From contig JAHSVC010000040.1 in NCBI GenBank assembly GCA_021397845.1, forward strand, positions 1,861,501 to 1,925,500: a stretch of 64,000 nucleotides of DNA. The letters run 5' to 3'. The notes below the pieces were generated by a model. It was not told the origin of the DNA, ran no database searches, and saw only the letters and a program-made list of their open reading frames with translations. The stretch's first letter is position 1. Each line of letters opens with the position of its first letter. A program made the position numbers and the translations under genes. This DNA is from Areca catechu. Its lineage: Eukaryota; Streptophyta; Magnoliopsida; Arecales; Arecaceae. Of the stretch, positions 48,101 to 59,309 are shown in pieces.

Positions 48101-48250
48101 CCATAAAGATGATAATTTAGTCGGTATTGGCTGTGGACTCAATTATTTTTATTATCACTATGTATCGGACATTCTCCAATGGAGTGGGACCCTCTACTGC
48201 TCCCCCACCCTCCACCCAAATATATATATAAGACAATCAAGTTATACATG
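45200..48250. other. AT-rich intergenic stretch, nothing recognised
   Basis: Very AT-rich sequence with poly-A/T runs and no codon-like structure. Short open frames (45527-45748, 45856-46068, 47493-47729) are Ile/Phe/Lys-rich and look like chance. No element ends were found. Confidence 0.55.
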
Positions 48251-48657
48251 TGTAATACCCAAAACAAAGAAAGAAGGGACAAAGGGGAAAGAAGACTTCT
48301 AATGGGAGTCTTCCTCCTCCCCGAGTCCGTCGGGAGAAAGGAAGAGGGGAAGGCCAAAACCCTATCACTAAAAATTAGAAAAAGGGATCCCACTTCTCCC
48401 TCTCTTCATCACCCTCCCCACCTACTTACCACTAGCGATGAGGAGTTGCGGCCTTCACGGGTGCGACGATGAATCCATGGAAATCTTCGATGATCGGTTG
48501 GCGAAAGACCTTACCAGCACCGAGGTAAGATTTTTTGGCCTCTCTTTTCCTTTTTCCTTTGATTCCCAGTGACGAGGGTCGCCATTGATGGATGCTAAAT
48601 TGGATGGAGGTTGAGCCACCGTGGACCACCACCAGTTCTGTTCGGTCGAGTAGAAGA

Positions 48658-48990
48658 TGAAGAGAGAGGGAGGAAGGAGAAAAAGAAGAAAGGGGAAAGG
48701 AGGAGAAGAGAAGAAGGAATAGGAAAAGAAATGAAAAGGAAAAAAAAGAGAGGCAGAGACCCCCTGTTCGGTGGAGAAGGAGAGGGGAAGGGAAAAAGAA
48801 AAAGAAAAAGAAGAAGGAGAGGAGAGAAGAAAAGAAAAGAAAAAAAAAAAGAAAAAAAGAGAAGGAAAGAAAAAAAGAAAGAAAAGAAAGAAGAGAGAAA
48901 AAAAGAAAAAAAAAAAAGAAAGAGAGGGAAGAGAGAGAAAAGGAGGAAGAGGAGAAAGAGGAGAGAAAAAGAAGAAAAAAATAATAAAAA
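48658..48990 (+). repeat. Homopurine GA-rich tract
   Basis: About 330 bp almost entirely of A and G on the plus strand, broken by a short mixed stretch at about 48756-48765 (ACCCCCTGTTCGGTGG). It produces Lys/Glu/Arg-only frames that are artefacts of composition. Confidence 0.9.
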
Positions 48991-49533
48991 ATAAATATTA
49001 AAAATGAGAGATTGAAAAGCTTCCCTCTTTCTTGGAATTCATAAAGTAAGGTATCAATGGGTAGATCACTGATAAAATTCGGATAAAAGATTTTGGATTT
49101 ATAATTATCCTAAGATTATTTATTTATATTTAAAAATATTATTATTATAGGGAAACAACCTTCTGAGTAGAGGGGTGTTGAGCAAGCTCTAGATACGGAC
49201 TGATATTGGGTACATTGGATTAGTTCTAGTGAGGTAAGAGTTTCTGGACATGATCACCAGTTTTATATATATATCTTACATGGCATGATTTAATCCATAC
49301 ACATGAGCATTAGCATGCACGGTTATTTTTGTATGGTATATTTTGACTTCTCATGATGGATAGTATGATTGATATTATAAATATTTATGTTCCCGTATAC
49401 CATGTTTCATCAAGCAAAGTTATCTTTGGATGGGTTGGACATGATGCCGGTCATCAAAAAACTTAAAATAACATGACTTGACTGCATAATATGAATTGAT
49501 AAAGTGTTAATCAAGGAAATAAGGTGTTTGGAC

Positions 49534-49690
49534 TAGCCATGCCATGGGCAGGACCGTGGTTACTGAGATTGCCAGTCACGGGCAGGAGTGTGATAATGAG
49601 ATTGCCAGTCACAGGCGGGAGTGTAACAAAGAGCTTGTTAGTAATAGGCGGGAGTGTAATACTAAGATTACTAGTCATGGCCAGATGCAT
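49534..49690 (+). repeat. 33-bp tandem repeat
   Basis: Nearly five units with period 33, each with GATTGCCAGTCACGGGCRGG AGTGT-type sequence (unit starts at about 49534, 49567, 49600, 49633 and 49666). Confidence 0.88.
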
Positions 49691-50511
49691 GACTATACTT
49701 AGTCCAAAATCCTAAAGAAGATGGATAACCTAATGGAAACATGAAAAAAAAATATAATTTTACAAAAGATTTTGTTATACATGGCATTTTGGTTGTTTGA
49801 TTGCATGATGACATTCTAGTGTTTTCTTACTGTTGACGCTAAATCCCCGTGGACTGAACGGAGCAACCTGCTTGTTGGTTCACCTTCGATGAAAACCTGC
49901 AAAACAAATCCCCTGACCGGAGAAAGCTGGTTCACCTTTGATGAAAACCTACAAAACAAATCCCCTGATCGGAATTTCTCCGGTGGAGGACACTCCGATG
50001 CCAAAGTCAGCCAGAATTTAGGCAGCAGAATGGAGAACTTGAGAGCAGAATGAAGTGGAATGGAAAGAAAAAATGAGTGGAGTGGCATTGAAAGAGCTAG
50101 TTATAGACTGACTCTAACTTGCCTGGAGTTTGCTTACCTCGAGTGTCCCCTCTTACTGATATTTGTAGGCTTGAGTGTAACTACTTACGGGTATGCGAGT
50201 TTGTTAATGTAACTTTCTCATAACAGTAAGTAGTGGCGGTCAGAAATTAGTTAGTCCATGGTTGTTGAAGCCGGAGCTATCGACCATGTGGATAGTTACA
50301 ACAACCAAAACAACCTTCAACTACTTCAGAGACACTCTCTTTAGAGGAGATCTGAAAAGAGTTTAACTACTTCTTCGAACTATCTTCCTTGGAATGGGCC
50401 GAAGAAGTGCTAGCTATATGCTTCGGATTTATCTCCTTTGGAGTGAGCCAGAAGACAAAGAAATGTTTGCCATGGAGCCAAAGGGATAAACAATATATTT
50501 CAGAGATATTC

Positions 50512-50743
50512 TCTTCGGACCAGGCTGAAGACATGAAGCCGAATGAAGTAATAATATATTCTAGAAGTGTCTTCTTTGGACCAAGCTAAAGACATAAAGC
50601 CGAATGAAGTAATAATATATTCTAGAGGTGTCTTCTTCGGACCAGGTTGAAGACATTAAGCTGAATGAAGTAATAATATATTCTAGAAGTGTCTTCTTCG
50701 GACCAGGCTAAAGACATGAAGCTGAATGAAGTAATAATATATT
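50512..50743 (+). repeat. 61-bp tandem repeat, four units
   Basis: Units with period 61 (GGACCAGGCTGAAGACAT at about 50517, then 50578, 50639 and 50700), each ending GAATGAAGTAATAATATATTC. It lies in the LTR-like part of the Tat remnant. Confidence 0.9.
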
Positions 50744-51352
50744 CTTTTCATTGAGATAGATTATAGCCCTCAATAAATTAAGAAGACATCATCTTCAGGT
50801 GCACTAACTTGGTTGACGGGTCCAAATAAAACCAATACAACTGATGAACCAGCAATTATTTTGTATCAAATCGGATTACCACAACAGCTGCTCTCCACTC
50901 CTAATTTTGAAATAACTTTATTTCAAAAAATGTGAGTAGTTAGAGTTTGTCATTTATGGATGAAAATAAGATAATCAATGATGGCGAATCGCTAACCCTT
51001 CCTTTCATAATAACTGATTTATGATTCGAAGATCGTGCCAAAGACAGGTGTCAACCTATTATTGATACATCAAAAAGGGAAGCGTTGATTTGAAAGTTTG
51101 GCTGATCCTTTCATTAAAAGGATTTTTGTGAGACTTTTCGTCAACCGAGAAGGTGCACTTGGCAAGATCATGAACTTTGATTATTATGTCAAAAATTCAA
51201 CTTGGCCATCTATGATATTTCTCACGGCAGATCGTAACTGACAATTCATCAATCGATATCTCTTAGTAATTCATACCCATGATCGATGCTACTAATACAT
51301 TTTGTGATTGAAAAGACCATCACTTCCTAAGAAAACATTACCATCCTGCATA

Positions 51353-51360
51353 TAAAAGGG
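51353..51360 (+). promoter_or_regulatory. Candidate TATA box before the Tat-like antisense ORF
   Basis: TATAAAAG in CTGCATATAAAAGGGGTGG, about 150 bp before the ATG at 51501. It is on the same strand as the antisense ORF, so it could be that gene's own promoter located in the LTR. Confidence 0.45.
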
Positions 51361-51500
51361 GTGGTCATGTAATGAAATGAACTTCTGCATGTTCTACTGA
51401 AACTTCCTTCTTCTTCCTCTCATCCTACACCATTGTTCTTTTTCTGCAAGTTATTTTGTTTTTGCTTGGAGATAGGAGTCCTTCTATTTATTCTTTCAAA

Positions 51501-52128
51501 ATGTCTGAGTTATTAGATAACCCAACCATTAGCAAGGGTTCAATGAGGGATTAACCTTCTGGGAGTGGAGGCCCTATCAAAAGGAAAGGTTTTGAACTTT
51601 TTCTGGAAACAATCATTAGTTCCTTGTCTCATACTAGGATAGAGGGTCTTCAAAATCGCTATCACATTCCTATGAACTTTAAGGCATTTATTCCCAATCC
51701 AGATGGGAGGATTATTCGTCCTCCTCCCGGGGAAATCACCGTATGAGAAGATCATTTAAAGGTTGGCCTTAGGTTTCCTCTTCATCCTTTCTTTTTGAAG
51801 ATTTTTAATCTCTATCAAGTAGTCTCAGATCAACTGATGCTGAATAGGTATAGAAATATCTGGGGTTTTTAGTTCTTTGCAAACTCCATAAGGTAGATCC
51901 CAAAACTTCTTTGTTTACGTTTCTTTTTGTACTGAAAAAAGACTTTCATAGTGAAGGATAGTGGGTCATCAGCCCTCGTCAAGGCCGAAGACTAATTAAT
52001 GGGACTCCTAGTGTCATACATGGATGGAAACCCTGTTTCTTTTTCATCTCTTATCCATCCTGGAGCTTTAATATTGAATGGAAGACCACCTGTTGGTTTT
52101 CTTCCAGGAACAGGAAATTGCAATTAAA
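51501..52128 (+). pseudogene. PF04195-like (putative gypsy-type transposon) ORF, decayed
   Basis: One reading frame from ATG 51501 (MSELLDNPTISKG) runs with six or so stops but no obvious frameshift to about 52128. Recognisable parts are FIPNPDGRIIRPPPGEITV, stop, DHLKVGLRFPLHPFFLKIFN, LYQVVSDQLML and RNIWGF. This is the same domain as YEDFLIWGLRFPLNPFFLSF in the first Tat element. It ends at the Copia insertion. Confidence 0.7.
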
Positions 52129-52143
52129 CAGGCATCAGCAGCT

Positions 52144-54247
52144 TGTCACAGCGGAAGCAGATATAAAAATAATTTTATATCTAATCATATAAATTATAAA
52201 TAAATCTAATTTATTTATCATAAATTTCTAACATGCTGTATAACATGAAAAAAATATTACATCTTAAATAAAAAATTTTTTAAGCATAAAATAGTTACCT
52301 GGATCGCTATCCGGGATTGCTCTGAAAAGCATGCAGATCCGCTACTGAAAAACTGGAATTCTGTTAGAGCCGCGCAATCACCCGGCCTCTGCTGGTATCC
52401 ACACAAAACTCTTGCAACTGAGTCATAGAGGGCACCAGACTACTAGATCCTTGTAGCCCTCTTCTCTTTCGGCAAATAACCTGCTTTAAAAAATATGTCG
52501 ATCCAAATCCGGATCGACTTTCAACTTCTGTCTTGCAAATCAGAGTGCAAGACCTTGGACCCTTTTCCCTCTTCTTTCTTTTATGTAGAAGAACTCTTTC
52601 AATCTCTTAGAAGGAAGAAGGAATCATAAAAAGGGAGAAGAGGATAACTTTGAGCTAGGAGAGAGAACCTTAGGTGTTCTCAGCCAAGAGAAGAAAGATG
52701 CCCAAAAATATTCATGATAAATTTATTATCTTTTTTTTTTATGGTAAAACTCTCCAAGTCCTTCACGCCAAAACATTGATGTTTTAATTTCAACCAGTTG
52801 AAAATTAAGAGGAGTGGAAGAGAAGGACTCTTCCCTCTCTTAATTTCCTTCATGCCAAAAATACTATTAGTCCTTACCAAGTATTCACGCCCCATATTTC
52901 TTGTCGCACAAAATTCTTGGGGCCCACTTAGACATGTGGAGGGAAGGGGAGACATGGAGAGAGAGTCCTAGTCTAACTGGACTCTAGGTCATGGTCCAAA
53001 TGACATGATTTTACAATCAAACTGAAGCTGATTTTAAATCCGATCGAACCATTTTGAAGCGGACATTGACCTGAATCAATTAAGATTAATTAATTGAGTC
53101 TAACTTAATTAAATTAAATCTAATTTAATTTAATTAGCAATTATTCTATAAGTAATTAATTGTAACATTTATAATTAGGTCAAATTGATTTGCTGATTGG
53201 TTACTTGAGCTCCTAATGTATGTGACCCCTTAGGTCCTATCCTGTCTGGTAATGAGACATGCTATAATCTCCATTATACATCATCGAAACTTCTTTCGAT
53301 GGACGGAAACAATTTTAGCTCAACCCTAACTAGGATCATCGATCCAAAAATGATCCTAACGGGCTCTCATAATCTACTAGTGACACCTAGCAGTATATAG
53401 TGGCAACCTAGTAAAATAAGATTGGAACCCCTAGATGTAGTTACCATGTGATTTGGTTCCTCTATCGAAATCTCGACATGATGTTGGTTACGGATACTCA
53501 TCAAACCCATCAGTTATATGCTTAACCTAAATGACTCAAGTTCAATTGTGATACTAATGAAAACACCTTTTCATTATAACCCTACTATGGCCACAGATTT
53601 CTGGACTTAGTCTCATTAAGCATATATAGGATTATACCTTACTACTAAGGCTGATAAATTTCTACAAGTGAACACCCTACTCCTACAATAAACTTACTAT
53701 AGCCAACGAACACCGAAAGGTCCCATATAGATAGGAACCATGTAATTATGCTGTCAAACTACAGCAATCTTATTGTGAGTAGCTGAGACACTCTAAGTCA
53801 AGAAACTATTCACACAACTACAGCATCAGGAAGTTATCGACAAGTGAGTAGTCATCCGTATAACTTCCTGTACTTGATCATGCTCAGTATCGTTGATCTC
53901 TATCAACTACCTGCACTTTCACTCCAATGTCACCATACTTTAGGTCAGAGACTCATCTACTCAGAAAGGGAAGTGATCTATGCACCGATTTTAATGGATC
54001 AATCACCGTCCTCATGATATTCCAACAATCGGGAGCCTTTAGGAGTTAATCTATAAAGATACAAATCTCAAATTCTTAACTCTTGAGAATATGTATCATT
54101 ATCCATTAACTCCATGGACGATTCATAGACACATCAATATGAATGAAACTAATGCCCTTTATTAATAAACAAGAATTAAGTACAAAGTTAATGTCTTAAA
54201 ATTACAATGTATCAAGCCAACATGTCTTTCAGGGCATACATCTAACA
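52144..54247 (-). repeat. 3' LTR of the Copia element
   Basis: On the minus strand it starts TGTTAGATGTATGCCCTGAAAG, has TTATTAATAAAGGGCATTAG at about 54170-54150, and ends TCTGCTTCCGCTGTGACA at 52144. The length is about 2.1 kb. The left border rests on the TG/CA rule and the Copia-like CTTCCGCTGTGACA end; the matching TSD is out of the window. Confidence 0.78.
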
Positions 54248-54261
54248 ATCTTCCACTTGCA

Positions 54262-54840
54262 CTAAAGCCAATTAGCTACATATCTAAGTCCCATTTTCTC
54301 AAAGTGAACTTCAGCCTTCTGATGGATCAGAGTCTTAATCAGTGGGTCTGCCACGTTGTCCGTAGAGTCTACTCTTTGCACCTCAAAATATTTCTTCTCT
54401 AGGTAGTCATGTATGATATGAAACCACCGCTCAATATGCTTGGACTTCTGGTGAGACCTGGGCTCCTTAGCAAGAGCTATTGCACCATTATTGTCATAAT
54501 ATATGGGGATGGCATCAGATGGCATCACTCCAAGCTCCACAATGAACTTTTTGTACTAGAAGGCTTCTTTTGCAACTTCAGAAGCAACGATGTATTCTGC
54601 TTCCATTGTTGAATCTGCTATGATGGACTACTTGGAACTTTTCCAACTAGTTACCCCACCATTGCACAAAATCACAGACCCTGATGTAGACTTTCTATCA
54701 TCAGGATCAGACATAAAGTCTGAGTTTGTGTATCCCTTTATCCCTAATTCTGAACTCCCTCCAAAGACTAAGAACAAATCTTTAGTCCTTCTCAAGTACT
54801 TAAGAATGTTCTTCACAGCTATCTAGTATTCTTCACCTAG
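54262..54840 (-). pseudogene. Copia RNase H
   Basis: Two pieces on the minus strand: RTKDLFLVFGGSSELGIKGY, TNSDFMSDPDDRKSTSGSVI, CNGGVTSWKSSK (54816-54628), then, after a broken join near 54560-54630, YYDNNGAIALAKEPRSHQKS, KHIERWFHIIHDYLEKKYFE, VDSTDNVADPLIKTLIHQK (54540-54262). This is the usual Copia C-terminus. Between the pieces a stop and frameshift are present. Confidence 0.88.
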
Positions 54841-54846
54841 ATTTGA

Positions 54847-55900
54847 CTAATATCTACTCATGACACTCACAGCAAGAGCTATATCAGGTCGAGTACACAA
54901 CATGACATACATAAGGCTTCCAACTACCGAAACATATGGAATTTTGTTCATGCATTGAATCTCTTCATGTGTGTTGGGACACATTTTCTTGGAGAGATTA
55001 ATGCCATGCCGAAGAGGTAACAATCCTTTTTTAGAGTTCTCCATGTTGAACCATTTCAGCACTTTCTCTATGTACAATTTTTGTGAAAGGCCAAGCATCC
55101 GATTAGATATATCTTTATAGAACTTAATCCCCAAAATATAAGATGCTTCACCTAAGTCTTTCATAGAGAATTCCTTAGATAACTAACTTTTGACCGAAGT
55201 CAACATGGGAATATCATTCCCAATAAGGAGGATGTCATCCACATACAATACGAGGAATATAATTGCCCTCCCACTGGCCTTCCTGTAAACACATGGATCA
55301 TCCTCATTCTTGATAAAATAAAATGATCTGATTGCATCATCAAAATGAGTATTCCAACTTCGAGAAGCTTGCTTCAATCTGTAGATTGATCTATGTAGCT
55401 TGTAGACCTTATGATCTTTATCATTGGAAGTGAAACCCAAAGGCTGCTCTATATAGATATCTTCCTCAAGATATCCATTCAGGAATGCAGTTTTCACATC
55501 CATCTGCCATATCTCATAATCATGATATGCTACAATTGCAAGCAATGTATGGATGGACTTCAGCATAGCTACTGGTGAAAAGGTCTCATGATAGTCAATG
55601 CCTTCACATTGACTATACCCTTTCACCATTAATCTAGCTTTAAAGGTCTCACCTTACAATCTGCACCTATTTTCCTTTTGTAGATCCAATTACAACCAAT
55701 AGGTATAATACCCTCTGGTGAATCCACTAAGGACCAAACTTGGTTAAAATGCATTGAATCAATTTCTGACTTCATAGCATTCAACCATTTCTCGGAGTCG
55801 ATGTCTGACATCGCCTCATCATAAGTCTTAGGATCAATCAATTGATCCTTGTCCCCAACAAGAAACATTTCCTTTAAATCCTCTGTAAGCATACCCAAGT
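54847..55900 (-). pseudogene. Copia reverse transcriptase
   Basis: On the minus strand from 55898: SDIDSEKWLNAMKSEIDSM and GCNWIYKRKIGADCKVRPL, then, after a frame break at about 55630, YSQCEGIDYHETFSPVAMLK, VAYHDYEIWQMDVKTAFLNG, QPLGFTSNDKDHKVYKLHRS, IYRLKQASRSWN and the catalytic box LVLYVDDILLIGND, which is intact. After a stop near 55180 it continues MKDLGEASYILGIKFYKD and SVVGSLMYVMLCTRPDIALA to 54847. RT identity is certain. Confidence 0.92.
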
Positions 55901-56748
55901 ACCTTTCAGGAGGTTTGGAGACTCTAATAGACCTATGAGGTGAAAGAGCATTTATGTGTATTGGTTGATTAGGTTTGCTCTGTTCTACAACTGGTTACTA
56001 TTCAGAGACTTTCTCATCAAGCTTAATTAACCTCCCACTACCACCTTCTTGAATAAACTATTTTTCGAGAAATGTGGCATGTTTGCTCACAATCACATTA
56101 TGATCTTCTAAAAGGTAAAAGTAATATCCTAAAGTTTCTTTAGGATATCCTATAAACCAAACTTTCATAGATCTAGATTCCAACTTGTTCGCCATTAGTC
56201 TTTTGATATAAGTTGGACATCCCCAAATCTTGAAATAAGCAAGACTTGGTTTCTTACCATGCCAAATCTCATATAGTATGGTAGGAACAGATTTAGATGG
56301 AACCCTATTTAGAATATAAATTGAAGTTTGTAGGGCATCTTCCCAAAGAAATAAAGGCAAGTCAGTGAAGCTCATCATGGATCGGACCATATCTAATAAT
56401 GTCCTGTTTATCCTCTTAGACACCCCGTTAAGCTGAGGTGTACCTGGTGGAGTCCATTGTGAGACTATGCCATTGTCCTTAAGATAACCTAAAAATTTCC
56501 TACTAAGGTATTCTCCTCCCCGATCTGATCAAAGAACCTTAAGGGTTTTACCTGTTTATTTTTCTATCTCATGTCTAAATTCCTTGACCTTTTCAAAAGC
56601 TTCAAATTTGTGTCTCATAAGAAACACATAACCATACCGTGAACAATCATCAGTAAAGGTTATGAAGTAGTAAAAACCATCCCTGAATTGCACATCAAAT
56701 GGACCACACACATCATTGTGTATTAGGGCAAGTAATTCTGTGGCCCTC
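55901..56748 (-). pseudogene. Copia integrase, C-terminal part
   Basis: Minus strand. Near 56740-56430 are the catalytic-core residues DVCGPFDVQFRDGFYYFITF, DCSRYGYVFLMRHKFEAFEK and LRSDRGGEYLSRKFLGYLKD (in the D and D segments, one stop). Then SKRINRTLLDMVRSMMSFTD (N-x-T at the glycan-like stretch is incidental), ILNRVPSKSVPTILYEIWHG and LAYFKIWGCPTYIKRLMANK. It breaks at 56748 in GHGKR-ATE because of the CRM-like insertion. Confidence 0.88.
56744..56748. repeat. Target-site duplication CCCTC (left)
   Basis: CCCTC at 56744-56748 and again at 63544-63548 flanks the CRM-like non-autonomous element. On the Copia strand, GAGGG lies in the GGG AAG AGG GCC codons, and joining the flanks restores the frame. 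Confidence 0.92.
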
Positions 56749-58410
56749 TGGTGCGGGCACCAGACTCAGAAGAAGACTTCAGAGCTCCATCTGGATCTCT
56801 GATTAACCTTGCCCGAAGAATTAGGGTTTTTTTGGCTTTTAATAAGAGTTGACTAGATCAACTTAATTTAGCTTGAGTCTACATTACCTGCATTTTATTT
56901 TGTTGAGTCATGTTGACTCAGTAGTGGACTAGGGTTTCAACCTGGGATGTTACACTTTCTTCCAAGACCAGGCAAGTGGACACCACACTCCCAGCCACAC
57001 TCCCAGTCCAGGGGGCGCCATATCTACATCCAGCAGCTTTTGGTCCCCACTCCACAGATGGCAGCTTCCTTCTCTCATGTGCCAGATAAAGAGAAGTCCA
57101 CCAAGAGACCACAAATCAAGGGGGCGGCCAAGACTTCCCCAAGAAACCCAAAGTAAAGAAGGGAAGAAATCCTCTTGGAAGAGAGCTTCAAGGGGGTGCC
57201 CACTACCTGCCAAAGACATCCAAAACAAAGATGGGAAGGACCTTGACTTAGGGAGGAAGAAAAGGAGGAGTCCAAAAGAGTTGATCCAGGGAAGGAAGAA
57301 AGTTTTTCTTGAAGATCCAAGCAAGGTGGCGCCATCTACCTGCCTTTTATAACCCAAATCCAATTTTTTGGTATTTTGGCCGACCATATGTGAAGGATTT
57401 GCCCTAATTTGGAGATCCCCTCCTTTAGTCCCACATGGAAAGATGTGAAACCCTCCTCCCTTGTAAAGCCTTATAAATTAAACCCCTCTTGTAAGTTTAA
57501 AAAAAAAGATGAATGAAACCAATTTTTTTTTGTGAGCAAACTTTGTGTTTTCGCTCTTCCGCACTTGTATCCAGGTGTTGAGCTCCGTGAGGGAGTAAAT
57601 CCGGGTTCCCCAGGAACCTTGAGGAGGTGTGAGATCTCCAAAACCCAAACCCTAGGTTAGCCACTTCTACTCCAAAACCCTAGCCGCCCACCATCCACTT
57701 CAATCCATCAAACCCTAGCATATCCCACCTCCCACGGCCTCTCTCTCCAAGTCCAGGCCGACCACCAGCATCCAGCTACAGTCCGGATACTTCAGATCCA
57801 AAGCTCTTTCCAGAGGGAGTCGAATCAGCCTTCAAGAGAATCTGGATCTCAGCGACATCAGCCTTCAAGTTCTTCGAACTGGTAAATCCTTTCCTGAGTC
57901 TCTGAATCCATCACTTATTTTTCTTCTTCCCAGATCTTGAGTCCAGGAGAAGCTGACCAAACCACGAGACCAGTATTGGAGGATCCATTGCGAAGATAGC
58001 CGAATCCGAGGATCCAACAATCTGCCCGAGAGAGTTCTTCCACCCAAATTCTGTGAAGATCACTGTCTGGTTGGTAACCCATCTCTCCTCTCTTTTTCTG
58101 TCCTGTTGAAAGTTCAGAGCGAAACCCTAGGTCTCGGAGTTTCTCAACCCCCAGCGATCCGTTACTTCTGAACTACTCTGATAATTTAGCTTCTTCTAAA
58201 TTGTGCTTTCAATCCATACCTAGTTTCCATCAACTTAGTTTAACTTTACTTTGAGTCAAAGCCAATTTCTGAAATATATAAAAAAAAAAAAGAATTAATC
58301 TTAATTTTTTACTTCCGCATACGCTTCTTTGTTCTTTGTTCTGCATCATTTTTGGTATCAGATCTTTCATTCTGCATCAATTTTGGTATCAGAGCTTTTG
58401 TTCTGCATCA
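56749..58410 (+). repeat. 5' LTR of the non-autonomous element
   Basis: It starts TGGTGCGGGCACCAGACTCAG and ends TTTTGTTCTGCATCA. Unlike the 4178 element, its last part carries two extra 31-bp units, each with a TGGTATCAGA copy (58353-58364 and 58384-58395). The candidate TATA box TATAAATTA is at 57472-57480. Confidence 0.93.
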
Positions 58411-58426
58411 TTTTTGGTATCAGAGC
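58341..58426 (+). repeat. 31-bp tandem repeat carrying primer-binding sites
   Basis: Units of CTGCATCATTTTTGGTATCAG... type with period 31: TGGTATCAGATC at 58353, TGGTATCAGAGC at 58384, and the normal primer site TGGTATCAGAGC at 58415-58426. Two of the three are inside the LTR and are also present in the 3' LTR at 63486 and 63517. Confidence 0.95.
58415..58426 (+). other. Primer-binding site of the non-autonomous element
   Basis: TGGTATCAGAGC, four T after the LTR end CATCA, the same spacing as in the element at 4178. It is complementary to the 3' end of initiator Met tRNA. Confidence 0.92.
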
Positions 58427-59309
58427 CCTGTCTAGGATTTTTGTTTGATTGCTTGTTTGAGTCTCTCTCTTTTTACTTTGTCTGCTCGAAGTAGACTCCC
58501 CAGGACGTCCGGTCCTAGGAACGAAGCGAGGTGCAAACCTCCTCTTCCCATTCCACGGGGTGTTCCTAGGGCGTGTAGGGGATCCGTTGGGTTACAACTT
58601 CGTAGCAGAAATTGTAAACGGGGAAGTGCTCTGTTTTCAGCCCGTAATTGCTCTGTTGCAGGAATTATTTCTCACTGCAGGTAACTCCAAATTCAGTGAT
58701 TTTTATTTTGGTGAAACCATTATAATTGAAACTAATTTGAATAATTTTCTCATAATTTATTGGTTTCCGTGAGATTTCTGAGAATTAAATTACTGCAACT
58801 CTATTTTTGTGTTCTGCAATCCATTTATTTTTGAGTGTTCATCTCTTAATTCAACTTAAGGGCATTTGAGCATCTAAGATAAGGGGAGGAGTTGATAACC
58901 TCTCCTTAGCCCAAAACCACCACCTCTTCATTCGAACCTAAGCCTTTAATCTAAAATTGATTAGACCTAATTTGCCCTAGTGGGCTAGGGACATCAACAA
59001 GTCGGGTCAAGGCTAGTGTTGAGTCAGTTTGTCTAGTTACTCTGTGTGTGCTTTGTACTCAGTGTCTAGAACGGTGGTTCAGGGACTACGTCCCGAAGGG
59101 CTTGTGTGCTGGTCCGCCTACCTGGCCAATCACTGATTGGTGTCTAGGATTGGCAATTAGGGACCTAACACTCCCCTTACACCTGCCTGGCTGAGTCCTG
59201 AGTTACTACAGGCTAGCTTGCCACTCTGATTGGGCATCTAGTTTGGGCTCTAGGTCTAGTTAGCCCGTAGTCGTTCAGTTGAGTCTCATTTTGTGTGTTT
59301 GCTTGCATC
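58427..59309 (+). other. 5' leader of the non-autonomous element
   Basis: 883 bp, very similar to 5780-6660 of the autonomous relative. No coding signal. Conservation between a dead old copy and a young one suggests it holds cis signals for packaging. Confidence 0.7.

Larger units (their letters stand above)
48251..49830 (+). repeat. Probable truncated Gypsy LTR (Tekay/Del-like)
   Basis: TGTAATACCCAAAACAAAG at 48251 resembles the TGTAACACCC start of Tekay/Del-type LTRs. It is followed by a GC-richer leader, the GA-rich tract, and the tandem repeat at 49534-49690, and is cut off at 49830 where a Tat-like LTR begins. No 3' end or TSD is seen, so this is tentative. Confidence 0.35.
49831..52143 (-). 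mobile_element. Decayed Tat-like Gypsy remnant, probably minus strand
   Basis: TGTTGACGCTAAATCCCCG at 49831 read on the minus strand ends ...AGCGTCAACA, like the CAACA ends of the two other Tat LTRs. The LTR-like part runs to about 51400, where a pyrimidine tract (CTTCCTTCTTCTTCCTCTC) would be the polypurine tract of a minus-strand element. Next to it lies a PF04195-like ORF in plus orientation, which is antisense to a minus-strand element, the same layout as the first Tat element. The rest is missing, cut by the Copia LTR at 52144. Confidence 0.55.

Noticed and set aside
48611..48994. Lys/Glu/Arg-rich 127-codon ORF
   Set aside because: Product of the homopurine tract, with no non-charged residues for long stretches and an overlapping similar ORF in another frame.
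53000..53200. AT-rich TTAATTAA-type repeats considered as an origin or scaffold region
   Set aside because: They are within the Copia 3' LTR and are ordinary low-complexity sequence.
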